From Picocystis sp. L7 (lineage: Eukaryota; Chlorophyta; Picocystophyceae; Picocystales; Picocystaceae), in NCBI GenBank assembly GCA_020975725.1, contig QXJR01000017.1, positions 373,001-437,000 on the forward strand: a stretch of 64,000 nt of DNA, read 5' to 3'. Positions within the stretch are counted from its first letter, which is position 1, and each line of letters starts with the position of its first letter. The notes under the pieces were generated by a model. That model was given only the letters and a program-made list of their open reading frames with translations. It ran no database searches and was not told the origin of the DNA. Both the position numbers and the translations under genes were made by a program. Below, one piece after another: positions 19,239 to 29,290 of this stretch.

Positions 19239-19976
19239 CTTCCTTCCGCGAGAAACCCTCCCTTTCGCACGCTACGGTTCCGCTGCCGGTTCTTGGTTTC
19301 GCTCGGAGGTCCCGTCTGCTGCTTCTCCAGGTCCTGGTGCGCCTCGCAGTCTCGCTTTCGCTCTTCTCTTTCGCTTGGTGCGCGTCGATGGGCCGAACGC
19401 GTGCTTCGCGCTCTCAAAACGTGACACGTCTTCGACAGCTTTCTCAACCTCTTCGTCCCCTCTCCGGAGGGGCCCGAAAAAGGGGGGGCGAAGGAATATC
19501 CGCCTATGTCCTCGTGACGAACCGGGGATTATTTCGAAGGAATTGTTGTGAGGCGATGCTGGGAGTAAAGAAGGGGAGAAAAGGAAAGACGCGGAATATC
19601 GGATCGATCGGACGCACCCTCCCGCCTCCCCGGACGAGGGAGGGACCCATCCCACGTCCCGTGCCCGTCGAGGAACGGTTCGTCTTGCTCCCCCCTATTT
19701 CCCTTTGGAACCGCTCGAGATTCCTCCGCGGGGATCGGGAGGATCCTCTCCGGGAGATGGAGGGGGAGGGACCTGGCCGAACCGATTGGATTCATTTCTG
19801 CGATCGTGCTCGAGCACGATCGTGCTGCGCGTGCTGCGCTCCAAAGCGCACGCGCGACGCCTCCGAAGCCGCACGAGGGCGGTGGTGGAGCACCTAGACG
19901 TGAAAAAGAGGGCGAGGGAAGGGCGGAAGGACTCTCGGCCACGCCGTCCGAACGAGAAAGAACGACGCCACCCGCC
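19239..19976. other. Divergent intergenic region, SDH2 / CTD phosphatase
   Basis: No coding sequence is recognised. It includes a CGATCGTGCTCGAGCACGATCG palindrome near 19799..19820, a long dyad that could be a binding site. Confidence 0.4.
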
Positions 19977-22350
19977 ATGGCGGCAGCGACCGTGCCTTCG
20001 CCGTACGTGGAAGACGTGGAGGATGGAGAGATCGAAGGTGCCATGTTGGACACCACGATCCTGGCCTCGTCCGTGCAACAAGGGCAAGACGTGAGCAAAA
20101 ACGTGGGCAAGCTGATGTACGAGATTCAAAACCTCGTCACGGACGGGGACGTCCGAGAACATCCCCAACTCGAAACCCGAGAGGCATGCGCCCACCTAGT
20201 GAAAGCCTTGCAGAAAACGATCAGCGTGCAAAGATTCAACCTAGAACAGGATACACATCGGAAACCGAGAAGAATCATCGGAGAAGTCTTCACGAAAATG
20301 GAACGAGTTTGGCAACGTACTTGTACGAAAGGTAGGTTTGGATCCGCTGATGATAAAGGACACGTCGCGAACATGCTAGCACTAGCCGTCAAGGACGGTC
20401 CCGTCGTCTTTGAACCGTCTCAACGGGAACTCTTGACGCAAATGCACTCGGTGTTGCAGAAGAGCACAGACAGTCCAACCAGACTGTCTGCAAAGAATGC
20501 CCAACCCACGGGCTCCCAACAGGTAGGGACAACCCTATCTAGCCCCTCTTACGATGCTATCCCACAGCCCACTCCCCACAACGGTCTACTCGATAGCTCT
20601 GCTGCCGGCGCTAGCAGGGTTCCACTAGACCTCAACATCGACCCCAACCGTAGAGACACCTCCTCAATGCAAGCATATGATTTCAATGCTAATGCACGAG
20701 GAGTGGAGTCAACCCATGCACCGAGAAAGGGCGGCGTTGCTGAACTGCAGGATCCTCTAATTCCTGATGATCCCAACACGGAAACATGGGACTGCGTTTG
20801 TGTCCCTTGTGGGTATGCTCGGATTCTTGGATTCCGTGCCCCTTCTGGTTCCACTCCTGCTCAAATTCGTGCAAAGAATGCTGATGCAAGCATGATCAAA
20901 ACGCATCTCGGGGGTAAACGCCACACTAGTAACGCTGGCCGGAAGCCAGCTGATCTCTGTCTCGAATGGGTCAGGCACGAACAGTGGTTGGCCAGGAAAA
21001 AAAAACGAAATCAACGCAGCAGCTCCCAACAAGAGGTCTCGTGTTGATAGAGAGATGGGGGGGAAGCAGTATGAATCGCTGTACACATCCTATGGTGTAC
21101 AAGAAGGTAGATCCAACACATACCATGGCCAGCAGCATGACCTGGCATTCAGGAATCGACCACGGCGTGATTACCAAGAAAATGCCTACCTGTCTCCCGC
21201 TAGCACCTCCGAATCACCACCGGAAGGTGAGGATGAAAAAGCAGGAGGGTGCTGCGATGCCCCGCTCTCACCCTCGACTGCAGACAAGGCAAGAAGGTTC
21301 GACGAAGTTCGGAAGATGCTTTTCAAGAGGAAGCTCTGTCTTGTGCTTGACTTGGACCACACGCTTCTCAATTCCATCAAAGTGACAGACCTCAGCCCCG
21401 AAGAACTGGAAGCAATCAAAAGAGTGTCTGATCAAGAGGCTCACCTTCCTGTCAGCAAGCGGACACTGCACTATGTCCCAGAGCTCAACATGTGGACGAA
21501 GTTGCGTCCGGGCGTTCAAAATTTCCTGGACATTACTTCACGTCTGTACAATTTGCATGTTTACACAATGGGTACCAAGGCGTATGCCCACCTAATGGCA
21601 GGCATTTTGGATCCGAAGAACAACTTGTTTCAGGGCCGCATCATCAGCAGAGGGGACGATGCAATCATCTCAGAAGACAACCGATCCTCTCACGTGAAAG
21701 ATTTTGAGGGAGTCATGGGTTTAGAGACGGCTGCATTGGTGATCGACGATACGGACCAAGTTTGGCCCAACCATCCAGACAACCTCATTACCATTGAGCG
21801 GTACGTCTATTTTAGTGCAAGTGGAAGAAAGCTCGGCCACCAGGGGTTATCCCTCTTGGCACGCGACTGCGACGAGAGTGCTGAAAGTGGGCAGCTCGCA
21901 ATCATCTTGAGGCTGTTGGCAAACATCCACAGTCGCGTGTTTGGTGCATTGGAGCGTTCGTGTGGCAGCTCAAAGTGGCCACCAACCAAGAAGGGCTCTG
22001 TTGCTGTCCTACCAGAAGCTTCAGGGTGTTGGGATGTGCGGGAGATACTTCAAGCAGAGCGTAAAACTATCCTGAAGAATGTCAAGATTCTCTTCAGTAG
22101 AATCTTTCCACTTCATGTAGTTCCGGAAGAGCAGCCACTTTGGAGACTTGCGGAGTGCCTCGGGGCAACATGTGTCAAAGAGATGGCTCCAGATGTGACC
22201 CACGTAGTTGCAGAATCCAGGGTGACAGACAAGGCGGTTTGGGCCGAGCGGACTGGGAAATTTTTGGTCACTGCAGACTGGCTACGCTGTTGCAGTGTAC
22301 TGTGGAAACGTGAATCGGAGACCAACTTCCCAGTGCTGGCTGCTCACTGA
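19977..22350 (+). CDS. FCP1/CPL3-like RNA polymerase II CTD phosphatase with BRCT domain, frame break inside
   Basis: Two open frames seem to form one gene. The first (19977..21047) begins MAAATVPSPYVEDVEDGEIE; the DVEDGEIE motif is typical of plant CPL3. It includes a C2H2-like segment (CVPCGY...THLGGKRH). The second frame, from about 21001, reads PNKRSRVDREMGGKQYE and then the phosphatase: LCLVLDLDHTLLNS (DxDxT), LRPGVQNFLD, VYTMGTKAYA, ALVIDDTDQVWPNH, ending in a BRCT domain (about 22090..22340). FCP1 enzymes remove phosphate from the polymerase II C-terminal repeat. The frames join if one base is lost or gained in the A9 run at 20997..21005, or if a small intron is removed. Sequencing error, real mutation or splicing cannot be told apart here. 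A start at 21055 with only the second half (431 residues) is also possible. Confidence 0.8.
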
Positions 22351-22571
22351 CTCGCCTACACTGGCAGGGGCATCGTTACGAAACACACAGGGGGGGGCTG
22401 GGTGGGGAGCACGAATCACGACGGAGGATGGATGGATCGCACGTTCACGCAGAGAGAGGGTCGTCGACAAGAAGGCACAGGGCTTGGGTGAAACCTTACC
22501 GGTGAGGCCTTCCTCAGCAGGTGGGCCAAGCCTTCTGCGGTGGGTTGCTTCTATTTGCAGGTCATCCACCA

Positions 22572-23237
22572 TCAAAAGTCGTAGACATCTGCAATCCCCA
22601 GATTGCTGAGCGTTATCCTGATCTGGTCCACGAAGTTGGCACCGGTGGCAAACTCCGTCATCATGCCTACCAGCATCCCGAACATCACCCATCTCCCGTT
22701 TCGGATTTCGTTCTTGGCCGTCCATCCGAAGACTTTGGCGTCTTCCACAGCTTTGTCGTACGCCAGGTCTTCGAAGTACTTTCGCATGGCTTTGGCGGCC
22801 TGGCGTTGTTCTTCCACCGTCACGACGCGTTTCGTCTTCGTTTCTGGCGAGCTTGGACGCATGGGTGCGTTGGCAGGTTCGGCACGCACGGTGCTGCGCA
22901 AGGAAGCGCCACTGCGTCTGTACGTCCTGGAACTCGACACTGCACGCACACGTGGGGTCGGGGAAGCGTCCGGACGTGCCGTCGCACGTCAGCGCTTGTA
23001 ATCCGTCGTGCGCTTTTGCCTTTTTTTCCTCTCGCTCGTCCGCCTCCGCCTGCTCCCTTTGCAGCTCCGACCTCGGCGTTCGTGGACGTCCCACGTCTCC
23101 CAGATCTCGAAGTTCGCTTTTTCCCGCGATGCCCATTTCCGTTCTCTCCTTTTTCCTTCGATCCGACCCTCTTCTCCTCGTCTCGGACGCACGTGCGACG
23201 CACCTTTTGCCGCGGACATCACCGCCATCGTCGCCAT
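22572..23237 (-). CDS. One-helix chlorophyll-binding (HLIP/OHP-like) protein, two exons
   Basis: Exon 1 is 23237..23204 (MATMAVMSAAK plus one base) and exon 2 is 22939..22572. The intron of about 264 bases starts GTGCGT and ends GTGCAG; the phase joins to give V-SSSRTYRRSGASL. The 133-residue product has a Ser/Arg-rich plastid transit peptide, a charged helix (VEEQRQAAKAMRKYFEDLAY) and one LHC-type membrane helix, WTAKNEIRNGRWVMFGMLVG, with the ExxxGRxxM chlorophyll-binding motif, followed by MMTEFATGANFVDQIRITLS. Family members sit in the thylakoid membrane and protect or help assemble photosystems under strong light. The helix motif is clear; the exact subfamily and the first exon are inferred. 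It is convergent with the CTD phosphatase gene. Confidence 0.8.
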
Positions 23238-23442
23238 CGTGGACGTGTCTGCGCCACCCCTTTCCCCCCTCCCCCCGAGGTCTCGATCCCCCATCGAGAT
23301 CTCTCAGAGATATCGATACCCTCCCCCCTTTCCCCCTGGATAGGGTGGTACGGTTCTCCCTCCCCCCCATCCAGCCTTATCAGTACCCCTGGACTTCCAT
23401 CCCTGACATCCCTCGGTTGTGGGGCGTGTTTCCCCTGGGAAT

Positions 23443-23513
23443 GCGCCGGTAGTACAGTGGCAATATACCACCCTGCCACGGTGGAGACCCGGGTTCGATT
23501 CCCGGCCGGCGCA
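23443..23513 (+). tRNA. tRNA-Gly (GCC)
   Basis: A 71-base cloverleaf: acceptor stem GCGCCGG/CCGGCGC, A box TAGTACAGTGG, anticodon stem-loop CCACC-CTGCCAC-GGTGG with anticodon GCC at 23475..23477, and T arm GGGTTCGATTCC. The discriminator base is A. There is no intron and CCA is not encoded, as expected for a nuclear tRNA gene. Confidence 0.97.
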
Positions 23514-23703
23514 AGTGTCGGACCAACACCGTTCCTCTTCCTGAAGACACCGAGAAGAGAGGTACCTGAACTTGCACAGCGCATTCCAGAGTTTCCCTTT
23601 TGTGGGATGGGGAGGGGAGGGTGCCCTTGGGTCCGTGAAGGGGACTCCTTTTGTGGCCGGGCGAACGCAGGGTCGGAGGTGGAGGATGGACAGGGACGTG
23701 GTA

Positions 23704-24948
23704 TCAAGCTTCCCATTCCAAACTTGCACCCAGAGCGAACAGCAGACGCTCCTCGTGATGAAGGACTGAAAAGCGGGGAGTGAGGGTCGTGCCCTCCCCA
23801 ACGTCCACCTTCAAAAATGCTTCGGCACGCCAGGCGTGTGAATCGTGCTTCCCGGAAGTCGGGAATGGCCATGTGCCACAAGGCAACGTGCTCACGCGGC
23901 CAACAGACAATCCCCACAGCTGGTTGTCGTACCCCGGTGTCGTGCCTGTGATCGACAGTCCAAACAAAGATTGGTGAAGTTCAAAAGGCCAGGATGAGGG
24001 GGAATCGGAATGGACCGCAAGGCAGGTTGCAGGAGGACGTGGACCCAAGCTCCCACCTGACACGAGGTCGGATGGCCCCGAACTCTTGTTCGTGATTCCG
24101 TCGTGACCCTCCCCAGAGTGCATGCTGCTGCTGTGCACGTCTTCCCCAACCCCTGCCTTCCAAGGCACACTCATCCATGCAGAGGCAGCGAGATCTTCTG
24201 TCAGGGTGGCGGCGGCTTGCATCCCAAAAGCACGCGCATGCGTCTGGACCTTGCCCAAGCCGTGTTGCGCGGCGCACAGGGCAAGGGCCAGCCTTCCTTC
24301 TGCGGCACGTGCCGTCACCTGTCCAAACAAGTTTTTATTGTTATTTTGCACGCTGTTCGGTTTCCGTCCCGGAGATCTTCCTTCAAATGCACCAAGGCAG
24401 CATTGGAAGTGTTCGGTGGGGTCCATCCAGTGCCACGCCAAAGCACCCCCCCCTTGGCAGGCCTGGTGCAATGCGTTGCCCATCCTTCCATCCCTCCCGT
24501 TCCCGTCTTCGGCCACGTGGAGGGTCGGAGCGAGTTCTGTAACGTGTACACCACGTGCCGCCAAATGCAATTTGCTTCCACGAGGCAGTTCCGCTTCGAT
24601 CACCATCCTATGGAGATCCAGATTCCCATCCTTCCATCCTTCCACGGCCCACTCCACGTCCATCCGTCCATCCGTTCGGCTGTATTTTTGCGTCAGGATC
24701 GCACACGCTTCCTTCCCATCGACGTGTATCGCCCCCGAGCGTTGGGAATCCATCTTCGTACCGATCCTGGCGCGTTCCTGTGCGTCGGACTTGGCTCTGC
24801 TGGCCACCAAGGCGTCCACACGGGTTCGCAGGGCCATGAGATCGGCGAAGGCGTCTCGCAGCAATCTCTTGATCACGTCCACGTCTCCTTCCTTCGCCTT
24901 GTGACGCCGCCTTCCATCCTGGAATCGCGCCAGCCAACCGCCGTCCAT
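23704..24948 (-). CDS. Uncharacterised 414-residue protein
   Basis: This single open frame runs from the ATG at 24948 with no visible intron. The N-terminal 75 residues are helical and charged (KEGDVDVIKRLLRDAFADLM, then TRVDALVASRAKSDAQERAR) and may form a short coiled coil. The rest alternates polar and hydrophobic residues in short runs (KLHLAARGVHVTELAPTLHV, RLALALCAAQHGLGKV, GLSITGTTPGYDNQLWGLSV) and ends LLFALGASLEWEA. That pattern suggests a beta-sheet or beta-barrel fold, possibly an organelle outer-membrane protein, but I recognise no family. The length of the open frame and the absence of a plausible opposite-strand gene support it as real. It is divergent from the next gene across a repeat-rich promoter. 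Confidence 0.55.
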   Translation of the reverse strand: MDGGWLARFQDGRRRHKAKEGDVDVIKRLLRDAFADLMALRTRVDALVASRAKSDAQERARIGTKMDSQRSGAIHVDGKEACAILTQKYSRTDGRMDVEWAVEGWKDGNLDLHRMVIEAELPRGSKLHLAARGVHVTELAPTLHVAEDGNGRDGRMGNALHQACQGGGALAWHWMDPTEHFQCCLGAFEGRSPGRKPNSVQNNNKNLFGQVTARAAEGRLALALCAAQHGLGKVQTHARAFGMQAAATLTEDLAASAWMSVPWKAGVGEDVHSSSMHSGEGHDGITNKSSGPSDLVSGGSLGPRPPATCLAVHSDSPSSWPFELHQSLFGLSITGTTPGYDNQLWGLSVGRVSTLPCGTWPFPTSGKHDSHAWRAEAFLKVDVGEGTTLTPRFSVLHHEERLLFALGASLEWEA

Positions 24949-25672
24949 GCCGACACTGCCACCACGTCGGCTTCCACACCCTCTTTTTCAGCAGATACAC
25001 CCCCGAATGGGGGCAGAACGAGGGGCAGGAGCGGTCTCCCAGTCACACCCACCCTTTCAAGACGCACACCCCAGGATTCCGCCCAATGAGAAGGGGAGCT
25101 GTGCCAGTTTGTGTGTTGGATGGTGTCTCCTTCCCTAGATGGGAGTGGTGATGGTGGTGGAACAATGCATGGAGGCATGCATTGGTGCGATGGGATGGCA
25201 CGTGCCCCGTTGGATTCGGAGCTTTGGGAATTCACCTATCCCATCCGCCTCGCTCTCCTCCTGTCCATCCGTTCTATCCGACGTGTTCTTTCACCTTTGT
25301 CGGCTTCTCCTGGTGGTTGGACCAGGTGGGATGTCGATGGGGTCCGGTCCAAAGACCACCGCTTTCGCTTCCATCGCCGCCTCCCAAGGATGCATCCACG
25401 TCCGGAAGAGATGTTGTACCCTCACCGCCACGTCCGAACCTCGCCACACCGCCGCTTGCTTGCCCATTTCGCTCCCGTCATCGACCTTCCAACCTTGGGC
25501 ACCTTCGTGGTCCAACCATCCTCCCTCCAATTCATCCTCGAGTTAACCCCATCCGGTTCCTGCAATTAAGCATCGAGTTAACCCCATCCTCCCTCGGATT
25601 CATCCTCGAGTTAACCTCATCCGGTTCCTGCAATTAACCATCGAGTTAACCCCATCCGGTTTGGGACCGACG
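24949..25672. other. Divergent intergenic region with CGAGTTAAC repeats
   Basis: This 0.72 kb promoter region lies between two uncharacterised genes. Its plus-strand end is a 68-base tandem repeat carrying four CGAGTTAAC elements. No coding sequence is recognised. Confidence 0.5.
25530..25660. repeat. 68-base tandem repeat with four CGAGTTAAC sites
   Basis: Two copies start near 25530 and 25598. Each has ATTCATCCTCGAGTTAACC, CCGGTTCCTGCAATTAA and a second CATCGAGTTAACCCCATCC. GTTAAC falls at 25542, 25577, 25610 and 25645; the last is 23 bases before the downstream ATG. It looks like a promoter module that has been duplicated. Confidence 0.8.
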
Positions 25673-26785
25673 ATGGCGATGCATCGCGCGGCGATGTCCG
25701 CGCCTTCCACGCGCGCACACGCGCGTTCTCTTCGTCCTGGTGCCAAGGGAGAAGGCGTAGGATGCGTGCAAGAGACCTGCAAAGGATCCAGAGTGAAAAG
25801 CGCGTGGTTTGGGATCGCAGTGGCTGCGGCATGGACCTTGGCTGCCGAAGCTCGTGGTGCCGGACTCGCCGTCCAAGCGCAGGAGGAGCTGCGCGCACGA
25901 CTGGAAGCCATGCCCAGCGAACAAGCCAGAAAAGTGCTGGAGAAGATGTCGGTGGACGAATTGGTCGACATGTATCGCGCCACCCGCCAAAACGCACCCG
26001 ACACCGTGGAGAGGGAAAAGGAGGAGGAAGAATTCGTGCAGGAGGACTGGAGAAGAGCCTTCGAACAAGAATGGCAGACAGAGAAACGAGAGGGGATGAA
26101 GGAAGAAGAAAGCAAAGTAAACGAGGGAGACGTGTGGGAAGCGCCGGTGGAGGGTGCTGGATTCGGATGGGATGCCAGGACGGCCATGCAAAAGGTGGAG
26201 AGGACGGTGCCAGGAATTGCTGCTCTCCTGGCCGTGTCAGCAGCAGCGTTCGTGCTGATAAGAGAAGGTGGAAACGCTCTCCTCGAGATGGCCAGGGATT
26301 CGAAAGGTGAGGATGGAGGAGGCCACGATGAAGCATCCATTCCCAATCCAGCCAATCCGATCGACAACGTGCAGGAACAGGAATCTGAAAACGGCGATGC
26401 GAAGCAGACAAGAATGTCAGAGGAATCAGAAAGGGTCGAAGAGAAACAAGAACTTGCGGCACCAGAAGAAAGCCAGAAGGCCGAGGTATCACTCGAAAGA
26501 CCTGCTGCTGGGGGGCGGGTTCTGTGGACTCGTGAGGATGGGAATGAGGATGAGGATGCATTTCCACAGCGACAAAAATCCAGTACCGCGCGGCAACCAC
26601 AGCCACGCCCTCCTTCCCGCAGAGAGCTGAAAAAAAGCCTGGACATACGAACTGTGCCACGAGAGAAGGTGGAATCTGTGCTCAGAAAGGCGCTAGAAGG
26701 ATCGTGGCAAAAAGACAGTGCAGGACAACGTTACGCCAAAGAAGATCCGTGGAAGACTGTGTTTCAAGAAGACGAACCAGAGTAA
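25673..26785 (+). CDS. Uncharacterised protein, acidic, with one membrane segment
   Basis: 370 residues from the ATG at 25673; a longer frame starts with TTG. The N-terminus (MAMHRAAMSAPSTRAHARSL) is Arg/Ser/Ala-rich like a plastid transit peptide. A hydrophobic stretch, SAWFGIAVAAAWTLAAEARG, ending ARGAGLAVQAQ, could be a thylakoid signal. A helical acidic region follows (AQEELRARLEAMPSEQARKV). A membrane helix, VPGIAALLAVSAAAFVLIRE, lies near residue 190, then a long Glu-rich, probably disordered tail. I recognise no family. It is probably organellar, by inference. TGCAATAAA lies 72 bases after the stop. Confidence 0.6.
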   Translation: MAMHRAAMSAPSTRAHARSLRPGAKGEGVGCVQETCKGSRVKSAWFGIAVAAAWTLAAEARGAGLAVQAQEELRARLEAMPSEQARKVLEKMSVDELVDMYRATRQNAPDTVEREKEEEEFVQEDWRRAFEQEWQTEKREGMKEEESKVNEGDVWEAPVEGAGFGWDARTAMQKVERTVPGIAALLAVSAAAFVLIREGGNALLEMARDSKGEDGGGHDEASIPNPANPIDNVQEQESENGDAKQTRMSEESERVEEKQELAAPEESQKAEVSLERPAAGGRVLWTREDGNEDEDAFPQRQKSSTARQPQPRPPSRRELKKSLDIRTVPREKVESVLRKALEGSWQKDSAGQRYAKEDPWKTVFQEDEPE

Positions 26786-27080
26786 AGCTATAATGCTAAC
26801 CTGCTTTCTACGCGTTTTCTCATTTAGCAGTGTGCAGTGATTCCCGTACTATTTTCATGCAATAAAGGCAAGCACAAATGTTTTGTTCTCACAAACTATT
26901 TGCAAGCAAGCTGATCCGGCAACCACGCCCTCTGAAGTTGAAACGATGGACATCCGTGCTGGTCTGCTTTGACGCTTTCAAGTACCACCTGCTACTTGTG
27001 CAGTCACAGGTGCACTATGTCACAAGGCATCAAGAACGGCATCACAGACAAAAGAAACAACCTGCCTACGATCGATACCG
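26786..27080. other. Convergent 3' region
   Basis: Short, AT-richer 3' region between the 25673 gene and the MYB gene. It holds TGCAATAAA at 26858..26866 and no other feature that I can support. Confidence 0.4.
26858..26866 (+). terminator. TGCAATAAA polyadenylation signal
   Basis: Third copy of the nine-base signal, 72 bases after the stop of the 25673 gene. Confidence 0.5.
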
Positions 27081-27953
27081 TCACAAGGAACATGAAGGAA
27101 AGCTTGGCATTCCCTGCAAACGGCTTTCCGATGACGGAAAGTGCCAGGTTCGGTCTGACCCCAAGCAGTCGATTGGCTGTGAGGACATGAAACTTTCGAG
27201 CTCTTTGGTAAAGATGGCAATGTCCTGGTTTTGAAGGCCTGCGGGATAGAGGGGGGGACTTCGCAGTTGACCATTGGCATCGAAAAAGTGCCTGTCTCTT
27301 GAGTGGCCGCTGTAGGCATTCCCTGGGGCATTCGATGGACTATCCGAAGGACCTGTACATCGTGAAACCTTCTCGTCAACCCGCAGCATGTCCCCTTTCT
27401 TTGAACCTGCCAGGCGTGGATGGTTTCCACGATCTGCTCCCCCGCGGGCAGTGGGCACACAGATATCGCATGATGTGTCCACTGAGGTGCATTCTTTTCC
27501 TATTTCATGTCTAGCACCTAAGATGTAGTTTCGAAGCACCGTAGTTTCGCTTTTGAGGACGAGCCTCGTGTTCTTGCGACGCATGACTGCATTCCAGTGG
27601 TTCTTGACTGCATTCTCAGATCTCCCTTCCAAGCACTGAGCAATGAAGGACCACTTGTTTCCATACATCAGATGAGCTCCTACGAATATCTCTTCTTCCT
27701 GGTCAGTCCAAGGATCGTTTCTTATGCTGGGTTTCAGCTGGTTCTTCCACTTCTCCCGACATTGCTTCCCAGTTTTGTTGCCCAGCTGCTCGGCCAGAAC
27801 CTTCCATCGACCTTCCCCATGGATCTCTACTAGCTCCACCAACTTTCTTTCCTCGTCTTTTGTCCAGCTGGACCTCCCACGATTCGGCTGGGGTCCTTCT
27901 TTGTCTACGCGATGCGCCATTGTCCAGGCCCAACCACCCTCCCTTCCCGCCAT
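27081..27953 (-). CDS. R2R3-MYB transcription factor
   Basis: The two MYB repeats are complete. R2 begins GRSSWTKDEERKLVELVEIH and ends CREKWKNQLKPSI; R3 begins RNDPWTDQEEEIFVGAHLMY and ends AVKNHWNAVMRRK. Each holds three regularly spaced Trp, and R3 keeps Trp in its first position, as in MYB3R or MYB98-type factors rather than the large plant R2R3 group, where it is often Phe or Ile. The remaining C-terminus has no known domain. The frame is open to an ATG at 28265, but those upstream residues look untranslated and contain a telobox (AAACCCTA at 28188..28195). I therefore prefer the ATG at 27953 (MAGREGGWAWTM) or 27920. A nuclear DNA-binding role is expected; its targets are unknown. Confidence 0.88.
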   Translation of the reverse strand: MAGREGGWAWTMAHRVDKEGPQPNRGRSSWTKDEERKLVELVEIHGEGRWKVLAEQLGNKTGKQCREKWKNQLKPSIRNDPWTDQEEEIFVGAHLMYGNKWSFIAQCLEGRSENAVKNHWNAVMRRKNTRLVLKSETTVLRNYILGARHEIGKECTSVDTSCDICVPTARGGADRGNHPRLAGSKKGDMLRVDEKVSRCTGPSDSPSNAPGNAYSGHSRDRHFFDANGQLRSPPLYPAGLQNQDIAIFTKELESFMSSQPIDCLGSDRTWHFPSSESRLQGMPSFPSCSL

Positions 27954-29290
27954 CTTGCGTCTCCCTCGCCGTTCTAGGATCCAGCCCTGCCCTTTCAGAC
28001 CCGGGAGAGGCGCCCTTCTGAACCCGAAAGGACTGGGTTCAAGGATCCCTTTCTGCTCCGTTGGAACGCCGGGGTCGACGTCGATCGATCCGGATCGAGC
28101 GAAAAGGGGGGCAGACGAAGACGAATCGTCGTGCGCGGGGATGAGACGAGCAATGCCCCCCTTCGAATCGTACGAACGAAGCGTCTGAAACCCTACCAGC
28201 ACCAGGGAAGGCCTGAGATCTGGCAGGTTCCGAGACCGTCCGAAGGCGGGAAGGATGTACGCCATGTCGAAGGTGTAGGAGGGTGTCGTCGAAAGCAGTT
28301 CATCGGCTCGTTCGCCGACAGGGCAGCGTGTCGTGCCTCGTCACGTGCTACTCGAGATCCAGTTCTGCGTCTTCACTGCCGGGCAACCACCGACCGACCG
28401 TCGAATTGGCACCCCATGCCCACACAGACGGATTTCAGACGACGCGATCTCGAAACGGATTGCACCCGGGTCGCCCCCATTCCCCCCCGGGCCATTGTAT
28501 GTCGCTTTCACAACTGGCTCCCCATCCCGCCCCCCCACGGGTCTCGGAAGGTCCGAGGGGAAGACAACGCGTCATCCTGGGAAGCGGACGTGTACCCTTC
28601 AAGGACGAGCCTCCGAGGCCGTCGAATCGAAGAGCTGCACCTTCCATAGACCTTTCAACCGCACAGGGCACGAGACCTCTGGGAGATCCTCGTTCGGCGC
28701 AGAGAGGATCAGTTGGAAGGTGTCGTCGGATGGCGGATCGTGCTCGAAGCAGTGCAGCATCGATGCAAGGACGCTCGAGGCGTCGAGCAGGGACGAGCGT
28801 CGATCGTGTGATGCAGATTCGATTCTTACGAGGTGTCATTTCGTCTTGACCGACGGGATGCCGCCAGGATTCTCGGTCCCACGTGTCGCATCGAGCGAAA
28901 GTGCTTGTTCAACGTCCTCCACCTCTTGATGCTGGGACGCGGATCTCGAGCCACGGCTTCCTCTGATGCGGAGGAAACAGCACGAGCATCTTCATCCAGC
29001 AGATCGCGTGGCAAAAGGATGTGGTGGCGTCCGCACCGTGCCATCCGAGTCCCACAAACGAAGCGGGTCCCACAACCGTCCAGCGATCCGTTTCGCACGC
29101 GTATCGCCGACACCGGTTTCCACAAACCGGCCACATCCGTTCCGAATCGCATCGGGCGAGACGAGACCGCAGGCACCGCCGCTCGGAGAGAAGAAACTCC
29201 CTTCTTCGAGTTAAGTGGATCGGATCCGGGTTAACCGGTTCGGCTGGGATCGACAGGCGAAGACCGACGTCCTTCGTCGGAGCGGATGCG
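27954..29290. other. Divergent intergenic region, MYB / sulfotransferase
   Basis: This 1.3 kb divergent region has AAACCCTA at 28188..28195, GAGAAGAAACTCCC at 29188..29201, CGAGTTAAG at 29208..29216 and GTTAAC at 29230..29235. Several open frames of 130-200 codons exist on both strands, but none has recognisable domains. Confidence 0.45.
29188..29201 (+). promoter_or_regulatory. GAGAARAAACTCCC motif upstream of sulfotransferase
   Basis: Reads GAGAAGAAACTCCC and ends 89 bases before the start codon. CGAGTTAAG and GTTAAC follow within 35 bases, so both recurrent motifs occur together here. Confidence 0.5.

Noticed and set aside
23704-24948. Identification as the plastid lipid-transfer barrel TGD4
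   Set aside because: Only a general strand-like pattern is shared; no specific TGD4 segment could be matched.
28283-28929. Plus-strand frames of about 190 codons upstream of the sulfotransferase
   Set aside because: Random high-GC composition and no family; the region is better explained as a divergent promoter.
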